This document shows, piece by piece, positions 25,070 to 34,738 of a stretch of 64,000 nt of DNA. Numbering within the stretch: the stretch's first letter is position 1; every line of letters begins with the position of its first letter. Source of the DNA: Bacillota bacterium (GTDB lineage: Bacteria; Bacillota; Clostridia; Christensenellales; Aristaeellaceae); the NCBI GenBank assembly GCA_023425025.1, contig JAFADG010000018.1:45379-109378 (forward strand), given 5' to 3'. The notes beneath the pieces are model-generated. The model was not told the DNA's origin. It did not search any database and worked only from the letters and a program-made list of their open reading frames with translations. The translations under genes were made by a program, and so were the position numbers.

Positions 25070-25441
25070 TCAGGACTCGCTACGATCCATACTTTGTATG
25101 AATCTCAACCATTCTTCTTCGCTGATATTTTTTGCTTTTGCTTTCCTCAATGCCACCCTCACCACCTCATTTGTCATAATGTACTCAGGCAGATCTGATG
25201 AAACCTCGCCTCGGTATTCACCAGCCAGATCGTACATTTGATTACGCTCCAACTCGGTCATGCAAAGGATATCTGCCAGTTTATCTAGTAAGGGTTTTTC
25301 TGGTGGCTGGCGACGATTCTTTTCCATGTCGCATAAGTATGGGGCGCTGATCTCCAGCTTTTCGGCCAGGCCACGCAGGGTAAGCCCTTGTTCCATACGT
25401 TTTTGGATGATAAGGTTGCCAAAGCTAGGGGTATAAGTCAA
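25070..25441 (-). CDS. XRE-family repressor of the prophage
   Basis: I start at the TTG at 25,439-25,441, eight bases behind GAGGAGGT; a TTG two codons earlier is too close to that site. The 123-residue product has an N-terminal helix-turn-helix (LIIQKRMEQGLTLRGLAEKLEISAPYLCDMEKNRRQPP) and a C-terminal region that would contact the ImmA-like protease. The promoter in front has perfect consensus with a likely operator between its boxes, so the gene is probably self-regulated. Confidence 0.88.
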   Translation of the reverse strand: MTYTPSFGNLIIQKRMEQGLTLRGLAEKLEISAPYLCDMEKNRRQPPEKPLLDKLADILCMTELERNQMYDLAGEYRGEVSSDLPEYIMTNEVVRVALRKAKAKNISEEEWLRFIQSMDRSES

Positions 25442-25483
25442 TTCCAAACCTCCTCTACCAACGTTTGCTTATCCACTAAAGAA

Positions 25484-25512
25484 ATTATAAAGGGAACGTA
25501 TGTTCTTGTCAA
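25484..25512 (-). promoter_or_regulatory. Consensus promoter and operator of the XRE repressor
   Basis: On the minus strand TTGACA (plus 25,507-25,512) and TATAAT (25,484-25,489) are separated by 17 bases, a perfect sigma-A promoter. The spacer holds GAAC and GTTC arms (25,494-25,505) around four bases, a candidate operator on which the XRE protein may act. Confidence 0.85.
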
Positions 25513-25653
25513 TGTTAGATCTTGGAGATTAACACTGGAGACAGTTAGACGCATGTGTTACTGTCTACAATTGCGAATATTGGACAAAGCTGTTGTAGCA
25601 TTGGAAATGATCGGTAGGACATGACAAAAGTCAACCTGTAAGGCATTTCCATA

Positions 25654-25682
25654 TTGAGAGTTTTACCGAAAAATGGTATACT
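25654..25682 (+). promoter_or_regulatory. Promoter of the restriction-modification operon
   Basis: TTGAGA (25,654-25,659) and TATACT (25,677-25,682) are separated by 17 bases about 75 bases before the methylase start. Together with the repressor promoter it makes this a divergent control region. Confidence 0.75.
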
Positions 25683-25757
25683 GGCTCATGAAAATCCTGG
25701 TACGTTTATATTCTTCTTAAATACCGGAATCGGAAAAATGGAACGAGGTAAAGCCTC

Positions 25758-27743
25758 TTGGAAATATTAATTGATTTCAACGCTTTTCCTGTACAGAGGA
25801 CGCTCGAGATTCTCTTACAGAATAAGTCTACTCAAAAGAACATCATCTGGGCAACCGACCCTCCGGAAGGGCTGCTGGAACAGTGCTCGGACAAGAGTGA
25901 GATCACCATAAGTCAGTTGAAACGATCCTCCTTTGAAGTTATCCTGCCGCGCATGATGAAGCACACAGACGCGCAACAGGAGCGCACAAAGAAGAAAGGC
26001 GAGGTGTTTACACCATCCTGGATATGTAACCTGATGAATAACCTGCTGGATGCGAAATGGTTTGGCAAAGCGGATGTGTTCAATCATCAAGAAGGTGAAA
26101 CGTGGATTACCAATCAGGAAAAGATCACTTTTCCGAAACGGAAAATATGGAAGCAATACGTTGATTCCCGGCAGCTGGAGATAGCCTGCGGTGAAGCTCC
26201 GTTTTTGGTATCGCGGTATGACGCTGCTGACGGGCAGATGATTGCGCCAAACGAAAGAATTGGCCTGTTGGACAGAAAACTTCGTGTGGTTAATGAAAAC
26301 ACAGCCTCTGAGGACGAGTGGCTGAAATGGACGGCCCGCGCTTTCCAGAGCATCTACGGGTATGAGTATCAGGGCGACAACCTTCTGCTGGCCAGGGTGA
26401 ACCTGCTTCTGACATTCGTGGAATATTATACGCAGCGGTGGCAGCACACGCCGTCGGACAAGGCGCTCAGGAACATCGCCAACATTATCGCGTGGAACAT
26501 GTGGCAGATGGATGGACTGACCAAGACCGTGCCATTCGGAAAACCATATCAGGAAGTGGAGCAGCTTTCCATGCTGGATATGCTAGGTACGCGGGAACAG
26601 CAGATGCCGGATGCGGTACTGTGCAAGGTGCGTGACTGGCGCAGCAAGAACACAATCACCTATATGCACTTGAAGGAAGGGAGATATACCATGAAGTTTG
26701 ATTTTGCAATTGGAAATCCACCATATCAAGATGAAACGCTGGGTGATAATAAGGGATATGCGCCTCCTGTGTATAACAAGTTTCTTGATGCGGCGTATGA
26801 AGTCGCAAATAGTACCATAATGATTCATCCCGCCCGCTTCTTGTTTAATGCTGGTTCTACACCTAAGACATGGAATGATAAAATGTTAAACGACCCTCAT
26901 GTGCAGATTTTGTTCTATGAGTCGGATAGCAGTAAAGTATTCAGCAATACCCAAATACAAGGGGGATTGGTAATTTCCTGTCGTGATGGCAAAAAGGAGT
27001 ATGGAGCCATTGAAGTCTTTACGCCCTATCCATTGCTAAATACTATTCTGCATAAGGTCAAGTCGCACTCCAAATTTAGCTCTCTCAGTGACATCGCTAT
27101 ATCAAGTTATGCCTATCATTTCACAGAAAAGATGTATGAGGAAGTGCCTGATCTAAAAGGAAAGCAGAGTAAGGGGCATGAATTCGATTTAAAATCAAAC
27201 GTTTTTTCGAGATTACCTCAGCCATTTTATGACGAAGTGCCTGAGAACAATCACGAATACATTCAAATTTTCGGTAGAGAGAAAAATGAACGTGTATATA
27301 AATATATTCGCCGTGATTATATTAATAGCGTAAAGAACCTTGATTATTATAAGATTTTTCTTCCAAAAGCCGATGGAGCAGCTGGTCAAATTGGCTTGCC
27401 CATTCCTGCGAGGATCATTGGAAAGCCTGAACTAGCAAAGCCGATGGTAGGTGCAACAGAATCCTTCCTAAGTATCGGCGCATTTTCAACCGAAACTGAG
27501 GTTATTGCAGCAATCAAATATGTTAAGACGAAATTCGCACGTGTATTATTCGGTATTCTGAAAACAACGCAAGATGTTACGCCAGACAAGTGGAAATATG
27601 TTCCCCTCCAGGACTTCACCCCCTCTTCCGATATCGACTGGACAAAGTCCGTTCGTGATATTGACCGCCAGCTGCATCGCAAGTATAGTCTTTCTCAGGA
27701 GGAAGTCGACTTCATCGAAACACATGTAAAGGAGATGGAATAA
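25758..27743 (+). CDS. Eco57I-like N6-adenine DNA methyltransferase of a restriction system
   Basis: The 661-residue protein starts at TTG behind GAGG. It has KKGEVFTPSWICNLMNNLL near residue 80, typical of type I/Eco57I methylases, ACGEAPFLVSRYD near 144 (motif I) and the catalytic IGNPPYQ (Asn320-Tyr323). The C-terminal half is likely to recognise DNA. It modifies adenine in the host target. The stop overlaps the ATG of the next gene by one base (TAATG). The GIY-YIG/helicase partner shares an analogous FTPKW region. It is in reversed orientation to the prophage and closely adjoins its repressor, so it may be cargo. Confidence 0.88.
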   Translation: MEILIDFNAFPVQRTLEILLQNKSTQKNIIWATDPPEGLLEQCSDKSEITISQLKRSSFEVILPRMMKHTDAQQERTKKKGEVFTPSWICNLMNNLLDAKWFGKADVFNHQEGETWITNQEKITFPKRKIWKQYVDSRQLEIACGEAPFLVSRYDAADGQMIAPNERIGLLDRKLRVVNENTASEDEWLKWTARAFQSIYGYEYQGDNLLLARVNLLLTFVEYYTQRWQHTPSDKALRNIANIIAWNMWQMDGLTKTVPFGKPYQEVEQLSMLDMLGTREQQMPDAVLCKVRDWRSKNTITYMHLKEGRYTMKFDFAIGNPPYQDETLGDNKGYAPPVYNKFLDAAYEVANSTIMIHPARFLFNAGSTPKTWNDKMLNDPHVQILFYESDSSKVFSNTQIQGGLVISCRDGKKEYGAIEVFTPYPLLNTILHKVKSHSKFSSLSDIAISSYAYHFTEKMYEEVPDLKGKQSKGHEFDLKSNVFSRLPQPFYDEVPENNHEYIQIFGREKNERVYKYIRRDYINSVKNLDYYKIFLPKADGAAGQIGLPIPARIIGKPELAKPMVGATESFLSIGAFSTETEVIAAIKYVKTKFARVLFGILKTTQDVTPDKWKYVPLQDFTPSSDIDWTKSVRDIDRQLHRKYSLSQEEVDFIETHVKEME

Positions 27744-30700
27744 TGGCTGCCATCACGCTGCAAACAACCCGCCAGGTTGTCCCCATGATCTACGCCTATT
27801 CCACTCCCGAAATTGTCCGTCACGCAGGCTGGACCAAGATCGGCTACACGGAGCAGGACGTGGAAGCGCGCCTGAAACAGCAGACCCATACTGCCGATGT
27901 GCTGTTCAAGGAAGAATGGCGCGGTAACGCCATCTATGACGATGGCAGCGGCGAATCTTTCCGAGATACAGAATTCCATGCCTATCTGCGGAAATTGAAG
28001 ATTGAAAACGGTGGGAACAACGAGTGGTTTCATGTGACCGGCTCGGAATCCAAACAGTACTTTCAGGAGTTCAGGTCCAATCATGGCCGTGTGCAGCTGC
28101 CGGATGCAGTCCTTGCGTACCAGCTGCGCCAGGAGCAGGCAGCAGCCGTGGCGCAGACAAAGGCATACTTTGATGCACACCGGGGCGGGGAATATTTGTG
28201 GAACGCCAAGCCGCGCTTTGGTAAAACGCTGTGCGTATACGATTTGTGCAAGCAGATGGATGCAAAGTCTGTTCTGATTGTCACCAACCGCCCTGCCATC
28301 GCCAACAGCTGGTATTTGGATTATGTGCAGTTCCTTGGCAAGGAATCTGGCTACCTGTTTGTCAGCCGGGTGGATGCGCTGGCAGGCCTGCCGTATGTGT
28401 TAACCATCAAGCAATATGCTGAGACGCAGCTTATGGATAGTAAGGACTATGGACGCATCGAGTTCGTCAGCCTACAGGATATGAAGGGTTCCGCTTATTT
28501 CGGCGGTGATCTTAACAAGCTGGAAGAAGCTGCTCATTTGGATTGGGATTTGCTGGTGATAGATGAGGCCCATGAAGGTGTGGACACCTACAAGACCGAC
28601 CTGGCCTTCGATCATATCCACCGGAAGTGTACACTGCACCTGTCCGGCACGCCATTCAAGGCGCTGGCCAACGACAAATTCCCCTCCGACGCCATCTACA
28701 ACTGGACCTATGCCGATGAGCAGCAGGCCAAGCGTGACTGGACGGGTGAGACAGGCACGGAAAACCCCTACAGGAATCTCCCCAAGCTAAACCTGTTCAC
28801 CTATCAGATGTCGGAGATTATCCGGGAGGAACTGGAGCAGGGTATTGAGATTGATGGCGAAACTGAGGAATATGCCTTTGACCTAAACCTGTTCTTTCAG
28901 ACAAAGGCGAATGGTGAGTTTAAGCATGAAGGTGCTGTGGACCGTTTTCTCGAAGCACTGACAACACAGAACAAGTTCCCGTTTTCCACGGAAGCACTGC
29001 GGGACGAACTGAAGCACACCTTCTGGCTGTTGAACCGCGTTGACAGCGCAAAAGCGCTGGCCAGGAAGCTGGAAGCGCATCCCGTATTCTGCCAGTACAA
29101 AATCATCCTGGCTGCCGGTGATGGCAAACTGGATGATACTGAGGAAACCCAGAAGTCCTACGGCAAGGTAGTGAACGCCATCCGAGCCTATGACAAGACC
29201 ATCACACTGTCCGTCAACCAGTTGACGACGGGTGTTACCATACCGGAATGGTCCGCCGTGCTGATGCTCTCCAATATCAAAAGCCCGGCGCTGTATATGC
29301 AGGCTGCGTTCCGGTCTCAGAATCCGTGCCTGTTCAAGGAAAACGGCACGTTCCGGCGCAAAGAGAATGCCTATGTGTTTGACTTCGATCCTGCCAGAAC
29401 GCTGATCCTCTTTGAGGAATTCGCAAATGACCTGACTTCTGCCACATCAAATGGCAGGGGCGATGTAGACACACGAAAAGAGCATGTCAGAACGCTGATG
29501 AATTTCTTCCCGGTCATCGGTGAGGATGAAAACGGCGAAATGGTAGAGCTGGATGCGGAGAAGGTGCTGTCCATCCCGCGCAAGATCAAATCGCAGGAGG
29601 TTGTCCGCCGGGGCTTCATGAGCGATTTCTTGTTCCAGAACATATCAAACGTGTTCCATGCTCCGCAGGAAGTCATCGACATCATTTCCAATTTCCAGTC
29701 CATTTCTGAATCTAAGGGGAAGATGAACATCACGCCTGACACGGGCTATGACTTGTCGCTGGATGAGCACGGCGATGTTTCGCTTAAGGAAACGTATGTC
29801 ATCGGCAAGGCGGCGGAGGTATTCGGTGACAAGATTTTTAGGGAGGTTCCCGATTCCGTCTACGATGTGCTTGATGATTTGACAGAGCCTGAAAAGCCGC
29901 AAGCGGAAGCCCCCCTGGCGCAGCTGAAGCAATCCATCCATGATTCCGTGATCAAGCCGATCATTGAACAGGCCAAGGAGGAATATGGCCACGATCTGAA
30001 GCCCTCTGATCAAAAGCGGTTTGAGAACAAGGCGAAAGAAGAAACCGATATAGCAGTCAGTAGGGTGTTTGACGACTATCAAATTCGGCAGAAAACCCTC
30101 GAAGCAGACCGCAAGAATCAATTAAAATCCTGCCAAACCGAAAATGAGCAGGCGCAGGTCAACCGACAGTTTGACGAGCAGCAGAAAAATGCTTCGGAGG
30201 CTGTCAAGGATGATTTGCTTGCTGCCATTGACAAGGCCCGGCAGGCTGCTCAGGCGGACATCGTCCGAACCGTCGAAACCAACAAGAAAGAACAAGAAAA
30301 GAAGGGTTATGAGGACACTGTGCGCAGACATCTGCGCGGCTTCTCCAGAACGATTCCTTCTTTCCTGATGGCATATGGCGATGAAACCGTTACATTGGCA
30401 AACTTCGACCAGATCATTCCGGATCAGGTGTTCCTTGAGGTGACTAGTATTACATTGGCGCAGTTTCGCTTTTTGCGTGATGGCGGCCCATACATCAATC
30501 AGAGCACAGGCCAGCAGGAAATGTTCGCAGGCAAGATGTTTGACCCAATCGTGTTTGATGATTCCGTCAAGGAGTTCCTGCGCCTGAAGGTGAAATTGGC
30601 CGACTACTTCAGCGAAGCCAACACGGAGGACATCTTCGACTATATTCCGCCGCAGAAGACAAACCAGATTTTCACGCCCAAATGGGTAGTGAAGAAGATG

Positions 30701-31051
30701 GTAGATATGCTGGAGGATGAAAATCCCGGTTGCTTCGATGACCCCACCAAGACCTTTATCGACCCCTACATGAAGTCCGGCTTGTACATAACCGAGATTG
30801 TGAAACGGTTGTATAAGAGTGAATCTATGAACCGTCTTTACCCGGATGATCATGCCCGTCTGCAGTACATTTTTGAGAAACAAGTTTTTGGTTTAGCGCC
30901 GACAGAGATTATATATCGCATTGCCATTAGCTACATCCTCGGATTTGTGGAGGAACATTACATTATACATCATAATTTTAGACAGGTCGATGCGCTGGAG
31001 TTCGCCAAGAATGGTAAGTTAGAAGCAAAGCTTACAGAGATATATTCTTGA
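27743..31051 (+). CDS. GIY-YIG nuclease / SF2 helicase / methylase-like fusion (restriction subunit)
   Basis: The 1102-residue protein is a multidomain restriction subunit. Residues 15-100 look like a GIY-YIG nuclease of the T5orf172/MUG113 type (IYAYSTPEIVRHAGWTKIGYT). Then comes an SF2 helicase core with Walker A AKPRFGKTL near 155, VIDEAHEGVD near 272, LHLSGTPFKAL, and VNQLTTGVTIPEWSAVLML. Residues 700-900 form a charged coiled coil. The C-terminus has FTPKWVVKKMVDML near 976 and IDPYMKSGLYITEIV near 1006, a methylase-like N-terminal half without an NPPY motif, so it is probably a structural partner of the upstream enzyme. Restriction by DNA translocation and cutting is inferred. Confidence 0.85.
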   Translation: MAAITLQTTRQVVPMIYAYSTPEIVRHAGWTKIGYTEQDVEARLKQQTHTADVLFKEEWRGNAIYDDGSGESFRDTEFHAYLRKLKIENGGNNEWFHVTGSESKQYFQEFRSNHGRVQLPDAVLAYQLRQEQAAAVAQTKAYFDAHRGGEYLWNAKPRFGKTLCVYDLCKQMDAKSVLIVTNRPAIANSWYLDYVQFLGKESGYLFVSRVDALAGLPYVLTIKQYAETQLMDSKDYGRIEFVSLQDMKGSAYFGGDLNKLEEAAHLDWDLLVIDEAHEGVDTYKTDLAFDHIHRKCTLHLSGTPFKALANDKFPSDAIYNWTYADEQQAKRDWTGETGTENPYRNLPKLNLFTYQMSEIIREELEQGIEIDGETEEYAFDLNLFFQTKANGEFKHEGAVDRFLEALTTQNKFPFSTEALRDELKHTFWLLNRVDSAKALARKLEAHPVFCQYKIILAAGDGKLDDTEETQKSYGKVVNAIRAYDKTITLSVNQLTTGVTIPEWSAVLMLSNIKSPALYMQAAFRSQNPCLFKENGTFRRKENAYVFDFDPARTLILFEEFANDLTSATSNGRGDVDTRKEHVRTLMNFFPVIGEDENGEMVELDAEKVLSIPRKIKSQEVVRRGFMSDFLFQNISNVFHAPQEVIDIISNFQSISESKGKMNITPDTGYDLSLDEHGDVSLKETYVIGKAAEVFGDKIFREVPDSVYDVLDDLTEPEKPQAEAPLAQLKQSIHDSVIKPIIEQAKEEYGHDLKPSDQKRFENKAKEETDIAVSRVFDDYQIRQKTLEADRKNQLKSCQTENEQAQVNRQFDEQQKNASEAVKDDLLAAIDKARQAAQADIVRTVETNKKEQEKKGYEDTVRRHLRGFSRTIPSFLMAYGDETVTLANFDQIIPDQVFLEVTSITLAQFRFLRDGGPYINQSTGQQEMFAGKMFDPIVFDDSVKEFLRLKVKLADYFSEANTEDIFDYIPPQKTNQIFTPKWVVKKMVDMLEDENPGCFDDPTKTFIDPYMKSGLYITEIVKRLYKSESMNRLYPDDHARLQYIFEKQVFGLAPTEIIYRIAISYILGFVEEHYIIHHNFRQVDALEFAKNGKLEAKLTEIYS

Positions 31052-31275
31052 CAATGGAGCTACTTGGCGTCTGCAACGAAAAGGAAATTGTCTGTAAGTA
31101 GACCAGCCATGAAAGGATAGAAGAATATTTATCGTGTTCAATGGCGGCGAGAAAATGTTCCAGTTCCCGTCAGCGATTGAGATGGGGTTCTCGTTTATCT
31201 AATGATTTGATTTCGAGATGATAACAACTTTGAGTTAAACAATGTACGTTTCAGAATGAGGTATAGGAGCTTAGC

Positions 31276-32445
31276 ATGGAACAAAGAGAAGTGCTCTATG
31301 AGCTTGATCCGAAGATGGAACTCACTGCTGAGGCAATCAACACATTAAAAGGGTTCTTCTCGGGATGCAGTATCAATTTCCTAATTGGAGCAGGGTTTTC
31401 ATGTAGCGTCCTTAAGGCATTAGGGAATACAGAGGTGATGCTTGAAGTATTAGAACAGTATAGCTGTACTTCCATCGATGATAAAAAGAAGGTCGATATT
31501 GTTATAGCACACATATACGAGCATTTCTTTAATGGATCAATAAAGCCGATTTTGGAGTGCTGCGACTTTTATGATGCTCGATTCAACACATATCACAACT
31601 TTGCGCATGTACTAGGAGAACTGCTGTCAAAAAGGAGCAACCCTACCCTTGGCCGTCAAATGAATGTTTTTACCACTAACTATGATCCAATTTTGGAACT
31701 AACTCTCGAAAGAAACAGAACACTATTTTATAACGATGGTTTTGTTGGCCGAATTATGCCGGAATTTTCAACATCAAATTATGCAATATCGTATTACCGA
31801 CACGCGATTTTTTCTGATAGAAAATCTGAAATGCCCTCAGTAAATCTCTATAAGCTCCACGGATCGTTAACGTGGCGGGTTGTAAAAGATGGGACAATTC
31901 GTTATGAGGATTATGTCAAGAGCATTTCGGAATTTGCTAAAAAAACAATTTGTAGTAAAAATGTATCAGATGCCATAAAAGTGACTGATCCAACTCATAT
32001 TGAAACGCTGCTGGCGAATAAGGATGTTGAAAAGCTTATGCCGGATCATTCCTTATATGTCGATTATATTACTGAGTATCAAGGTCGTTTTTTTATCGTG
32101 AACCCAACCAAAGGAAAATTCGCGTCAACAGTTTTGAATAAAACATATCATGACTTACTGCGGATTTTTTCGAATGAAATGGAGAAAGAAAACTCACTGC
32201 TTATTGCATTTGGTTTTTCTTTTCGAGACGAACACGTATGCGATCTGATATCACGTTCCTTAATGAATCCCTCGTTAAAACTCATAATATTCTGCTTCAA
32301 TAAGCAGGAGCAAATCAATATATCTTGTCGAATCCACTCAAGCGCTAATGCAATAACGTATATATATCCATCAGATACTGGCGAAACAATCCAACTACAA
32401 GAGCTATGTGACATACTACGACTTATCCTTTGGGGGAAGAAATAG
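31276..32445 (+). CDS. SIR2-family NADase, defence subunit
   Basis: The 389-residue protein starts behind ATAGGAG. It carries the SIR2 fold markers FLIGAGFS (about residue 36), FTTNYDPIL (about 132), YKLHGSLTW with the catalytic His195, and LIAFGFSFRDEH (about 309). Bacterial SIR2 proteins of this kind degrade NAD+ when triggered and arrest infected cells. The HerA-like ATPase gene begins two bases after its stop, giving the known SIR2-HerA pair. AT-richness suggests recent transfer. Confidence 0.93.
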   Translation: MEQREVLYELDPKMELTAEAINTLKGFFSGCSINFLIGAGFSCSVLKALGNTEVMLEVLEQYSCTSIDDKKKVDIVIAHIYEHFFNGSIKPILECCDFYDARFNTYHNFAHVLGELLSKRSNPTLGRQMNVFTTNYDPILELTLERNRTLFYNDGFVGRIMPEFSTSNYAISYYRHAIFSDRKSEMPSVNLYKLHGSLTWRVVKDGTIRYEDYVKSISEFAKKTICSKNVSDAIKVTDPTHIETLLANKDVEKLMPDHSLYVDYITEYQGRFFIVNPTKGKFASTVLNKTYHDLLRIFSNEMEKENSLLIAFGFSFRDEHVCDLISRSLMNPSLKLIIFCFNKQEQINISCRIHSSANAITYIYPSDTGETIQLQELCDILRLILWGKK

Positions 32446-32447
32446 TT

Positions 32448-34289
32448 ATGACTGATCCGTTCTTCATCATTGGACAGGTAGTTGAAGTTGTAGGTACAAA
32501 AGTTAAGGCTAGAATTTATAGAAACAAGAATAGCCATGTCTTTACATACCAAGGAATAATGATCCGGAACGTATCCGTTGGTAGCTATGTAAAAATTAAA
32601 AGAGGATATAGCGATATTATTGCAAAAATTGAAGGGGAATATATTTCTGAAACCTCAAATACAGTAACGCCTGAACGTTTTACGAAAGAAAGCGAAACAA
32701 TCGATAGAACTATCGAGGTTAGTTTAATCGGCGTAATGGAAAACAACTTGTTCAGGCGTGGGGTGATCGAAGTACCCCTTGTATTTTCTGACGTTTATAT
32801 GCTTAACAATGAAGAAATGGACGCTATTTTCGACTTCTGTCGGGATCGAGACAATGCTGTAGTCGTTGGTTGTATTAATGACTATAAAGAGCAAAAGCTA
32901 GCAATTGATGTTCAACTCCTTTTCGCAAATCATATTGGTATTTTTGGCAATACCGGGAGTGGTAAATCAAATACACTCGCCAAACTATTCACCGAAGCTA
33001 TTAATAAGTTTTCGGGTATGAGCGGATTTGCGATGAGTCATTTCATCGTAATTGATTTTAACGGAGAGTACACTGACTGTTTTGGTAGCAATAAGCGAGT
33101 ATATCATTTGTCAACCAGGAAACATGATTCTGATAAAATTAGATTAGGCCGAAGTTTTTTAATGGATGTGGACATTTGGTCGATAATATGTGGGGCAACT
33201 GAAAAAACGCAGCAACCATTTTTGAGACGCTCAATTAATAAGTATGCGCAAATCTGCCGTAGCGGTGACGCGCAAAACTACATACTCGGCATGATTAAGA
33301 ACCTGGTACAGGATTTTTTTGGTAACCCTGATTTGTTTATAAGGCAAATTCCGAATTTGAAACGAATGTTATATGTTATTTCTACAATTGCGCCTGAGCT
33401 AAATGTGCTTCTTGATAATATTGAGTTATTTGGACAGGGAACATCAGCCAAACTAAGATGCAATGGAAACTATTCAAATACACTCGAAGATTATGAAAAG
33501 TTTGTGTGCGAGCCTATATGTAGTTCAATAACAATTAAAGATTTGAATGGTGAAGGATTTGATCCTTATGAACTTCTAAACTTCTCTATTCTATTCACTT
33601 TTGTTGAAGAAACGAGAAAAAGACACATTATTGAGGAACATATATCGCCTTTGATTGGGCGGTTCACATCTCAAATAGAAAATGTACGAAAGACATTTGA
33701 CATAAAAGAGCCGGAGCCGGAAAGTCAAATGGAGGTTATTTCATTAGCTGATGTCAACATAGATGTAAAGAAGATAATACCATTGATCGTCTGTAAGTCA
33801 AGATACGAGGCTCAGAGGCAAAAGTCTCGAGATAGTCGTGGATCGCTTCACATAATTGTTGATGAAGCACACAACATTTTATCTGAAAGCTCAGAAAGAG
33901 AGAGCCAAATCTGGAAAGACTATAGGCTGGAAACATTTGAAGAAATAATCAAGGAAGGGCGGAAATTTGGAGTATTCCTTACTATAGCGAGCCAGAGACC
34001 CTCTGACATTTCTGAGACAATTATTTCCCAACTACATAATTATTTTATCCACAGATTGGTTAATCAAGAGGATCTGAGGTCGATCTCTCGTGCAGTGTCC
34101 TTCATTGACAAGACCTCTTACGATATGATACCAATTCTACCCCAGGGGTGCTGCATCTTTTCAGGTATTGCGTCAAACTTTCCTGTAATGGTTCAGATCG
34201 AATTGCTACCCTGCAGCATAAGGCCACACAGTGAAACAGTTAACTTGGTGAATCTGTGGTCTGCATCTGAATTGGATATCAGTCCTTGA
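32448..34289 (+). CDS. HerA-type hexameric ATPase, partner of SIR2
   Basis: Starting at the ATG at 32,448 the protein has 613 residues. It has an N-terminal beta-barrel region like HerA-HAS (FFIIGQVVEVVGTKVKARIY), Walker A GIFGNTGSGKSNT (Gly167-Ser174), HFIVIDFNGEY, Walker B HIIVDEAHNIL (Asp472-Glu473) and the late FGVFLTIASQRPSDI typical of FtsK/HerA. In the SIR2-HerA system the ATPase ring binds SIR2 and drives NAD and DNA degradation. It is tightly coupled to the upstream gene. Confidence 0.93.
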   Translation: MTDPFFIIGQVVEVVGTKVKARIYRNKNSHVFTYQGIMIRNVSVGSYVKIKRGYSDIIAKIEGEYISETSNTVTPERFTKESETIDRTIEVSLIGVMENNLFRRGVIEVPLVFSDVYMLNNEEMDAIFDFCRDRDNAVVVGCINDYKEQKLAIDVQLLFANHIGIFGNTGSGKSNTLAKLFTEAINKFSGMSGFAMSHFIVIDFNGEYTDCFGSNKRVYHLSTRKHDSDKIRLGRSFLMDVDIWSIICGATEKTQQPFLRRSINKYAQICRSGDAQNYILGMIKNLVQDFFGNPDLFIRQIPNLKRMLYVISTIAPELNVLLDNIELFGQGTSAKLRCNGNYSNTLEDYEKFVCEPICSSITIKDLNGEGFDPYELLNFSILFTFVEETRKRHIIEEHISPLIGRFTSQIENVRKTFDIKEPEPESQMEVISLADVNIDVKKIIPLIVCKSRYEAQRQKSRDSRGSLHIIVDEAHNILSESSERESQIWKDYRLETFEEIIKEGRKFGVFLTIASQRPSDISETIISQLHNYFIHRLVNQEDLRSISRAVSFIDKTSYDMIPILPQGCCIFSGIASNFPVMVQIELLPCSIRPHSETVNLVNLWSASELDISP

Positions 34290-34738
34290 TATATTATGGA
34301 AACACGGTCTACTCAAATGTTGTTAGAAGTTTATTAACTATATTTGTGGACAGGCTAAGAACGCATAAGAAAAGTGATCAGCTTTTGACATTCTCAAAGT
34401 ACGTTCGCCCAAAATGCTGTGTAACGATCTGAGCGACGAAACAGGTCAACGTGGTATGCGTCGACTGCTACATAACATTTGAAAGGGCATAACAGTACTC
34501 CATAAGTTGGCCGTTGGGCCAGCCTGTTTTTGATAGCTATAAACACCGTGTGGTGCGTTTTTAAAGTGGGCCCAGCCAGATACCTACCCATGGCCGTGAA
34601 AAACGCCGTTGGTGGGCGTCTGCTGTATTAATATTTTCTTTTGCTCTTCTTCACGGAAAGCCTTGCATTCCACCTGTGAATGTATAAGCTGACAGTGCTT
34701 CAAGGCACAGCTTACAGCAACGAACGGAGGAACGAATT
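34290..34738. other. Intergenic region without a gene
   Basis: About 450 bases. Short unconvincing open frames only. A hairpin of AAGCTG/AGCTT with TGC/GCA arms (about 34,688-34,713) precedes the AACGGAGG of the next gene. GC content rises from left to right, marking the change from the SIR2-HerA genes to a phage-like gene. Confidence 0.5.

Larger units (their letters stand above)
349..25441 (-). mobile_element. Left-truncated siphovirus-type prophage
   Basis: About thirty consecutive minus-strand genes follow the order of a temperate tailed phage: lysogeny control (XRE repressor, ImmA-like protease), replication, late regulator, HNH, small and large terminase, portal, prohead protease, HK97-type capsid, connectors, major tail protein and tail chaperones. 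Tape measure, distal tail, holin, endolysin and integrase are absent. The last phage frame ends at 349 and a non-phage gene ends at 337, so the missing part was probably deleted rather than lying further left. One essential-looking replication gene is interrupted. It could also be a satellite, but the full capsid set argues for a decayed complete phage. Confidence 0.85.
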
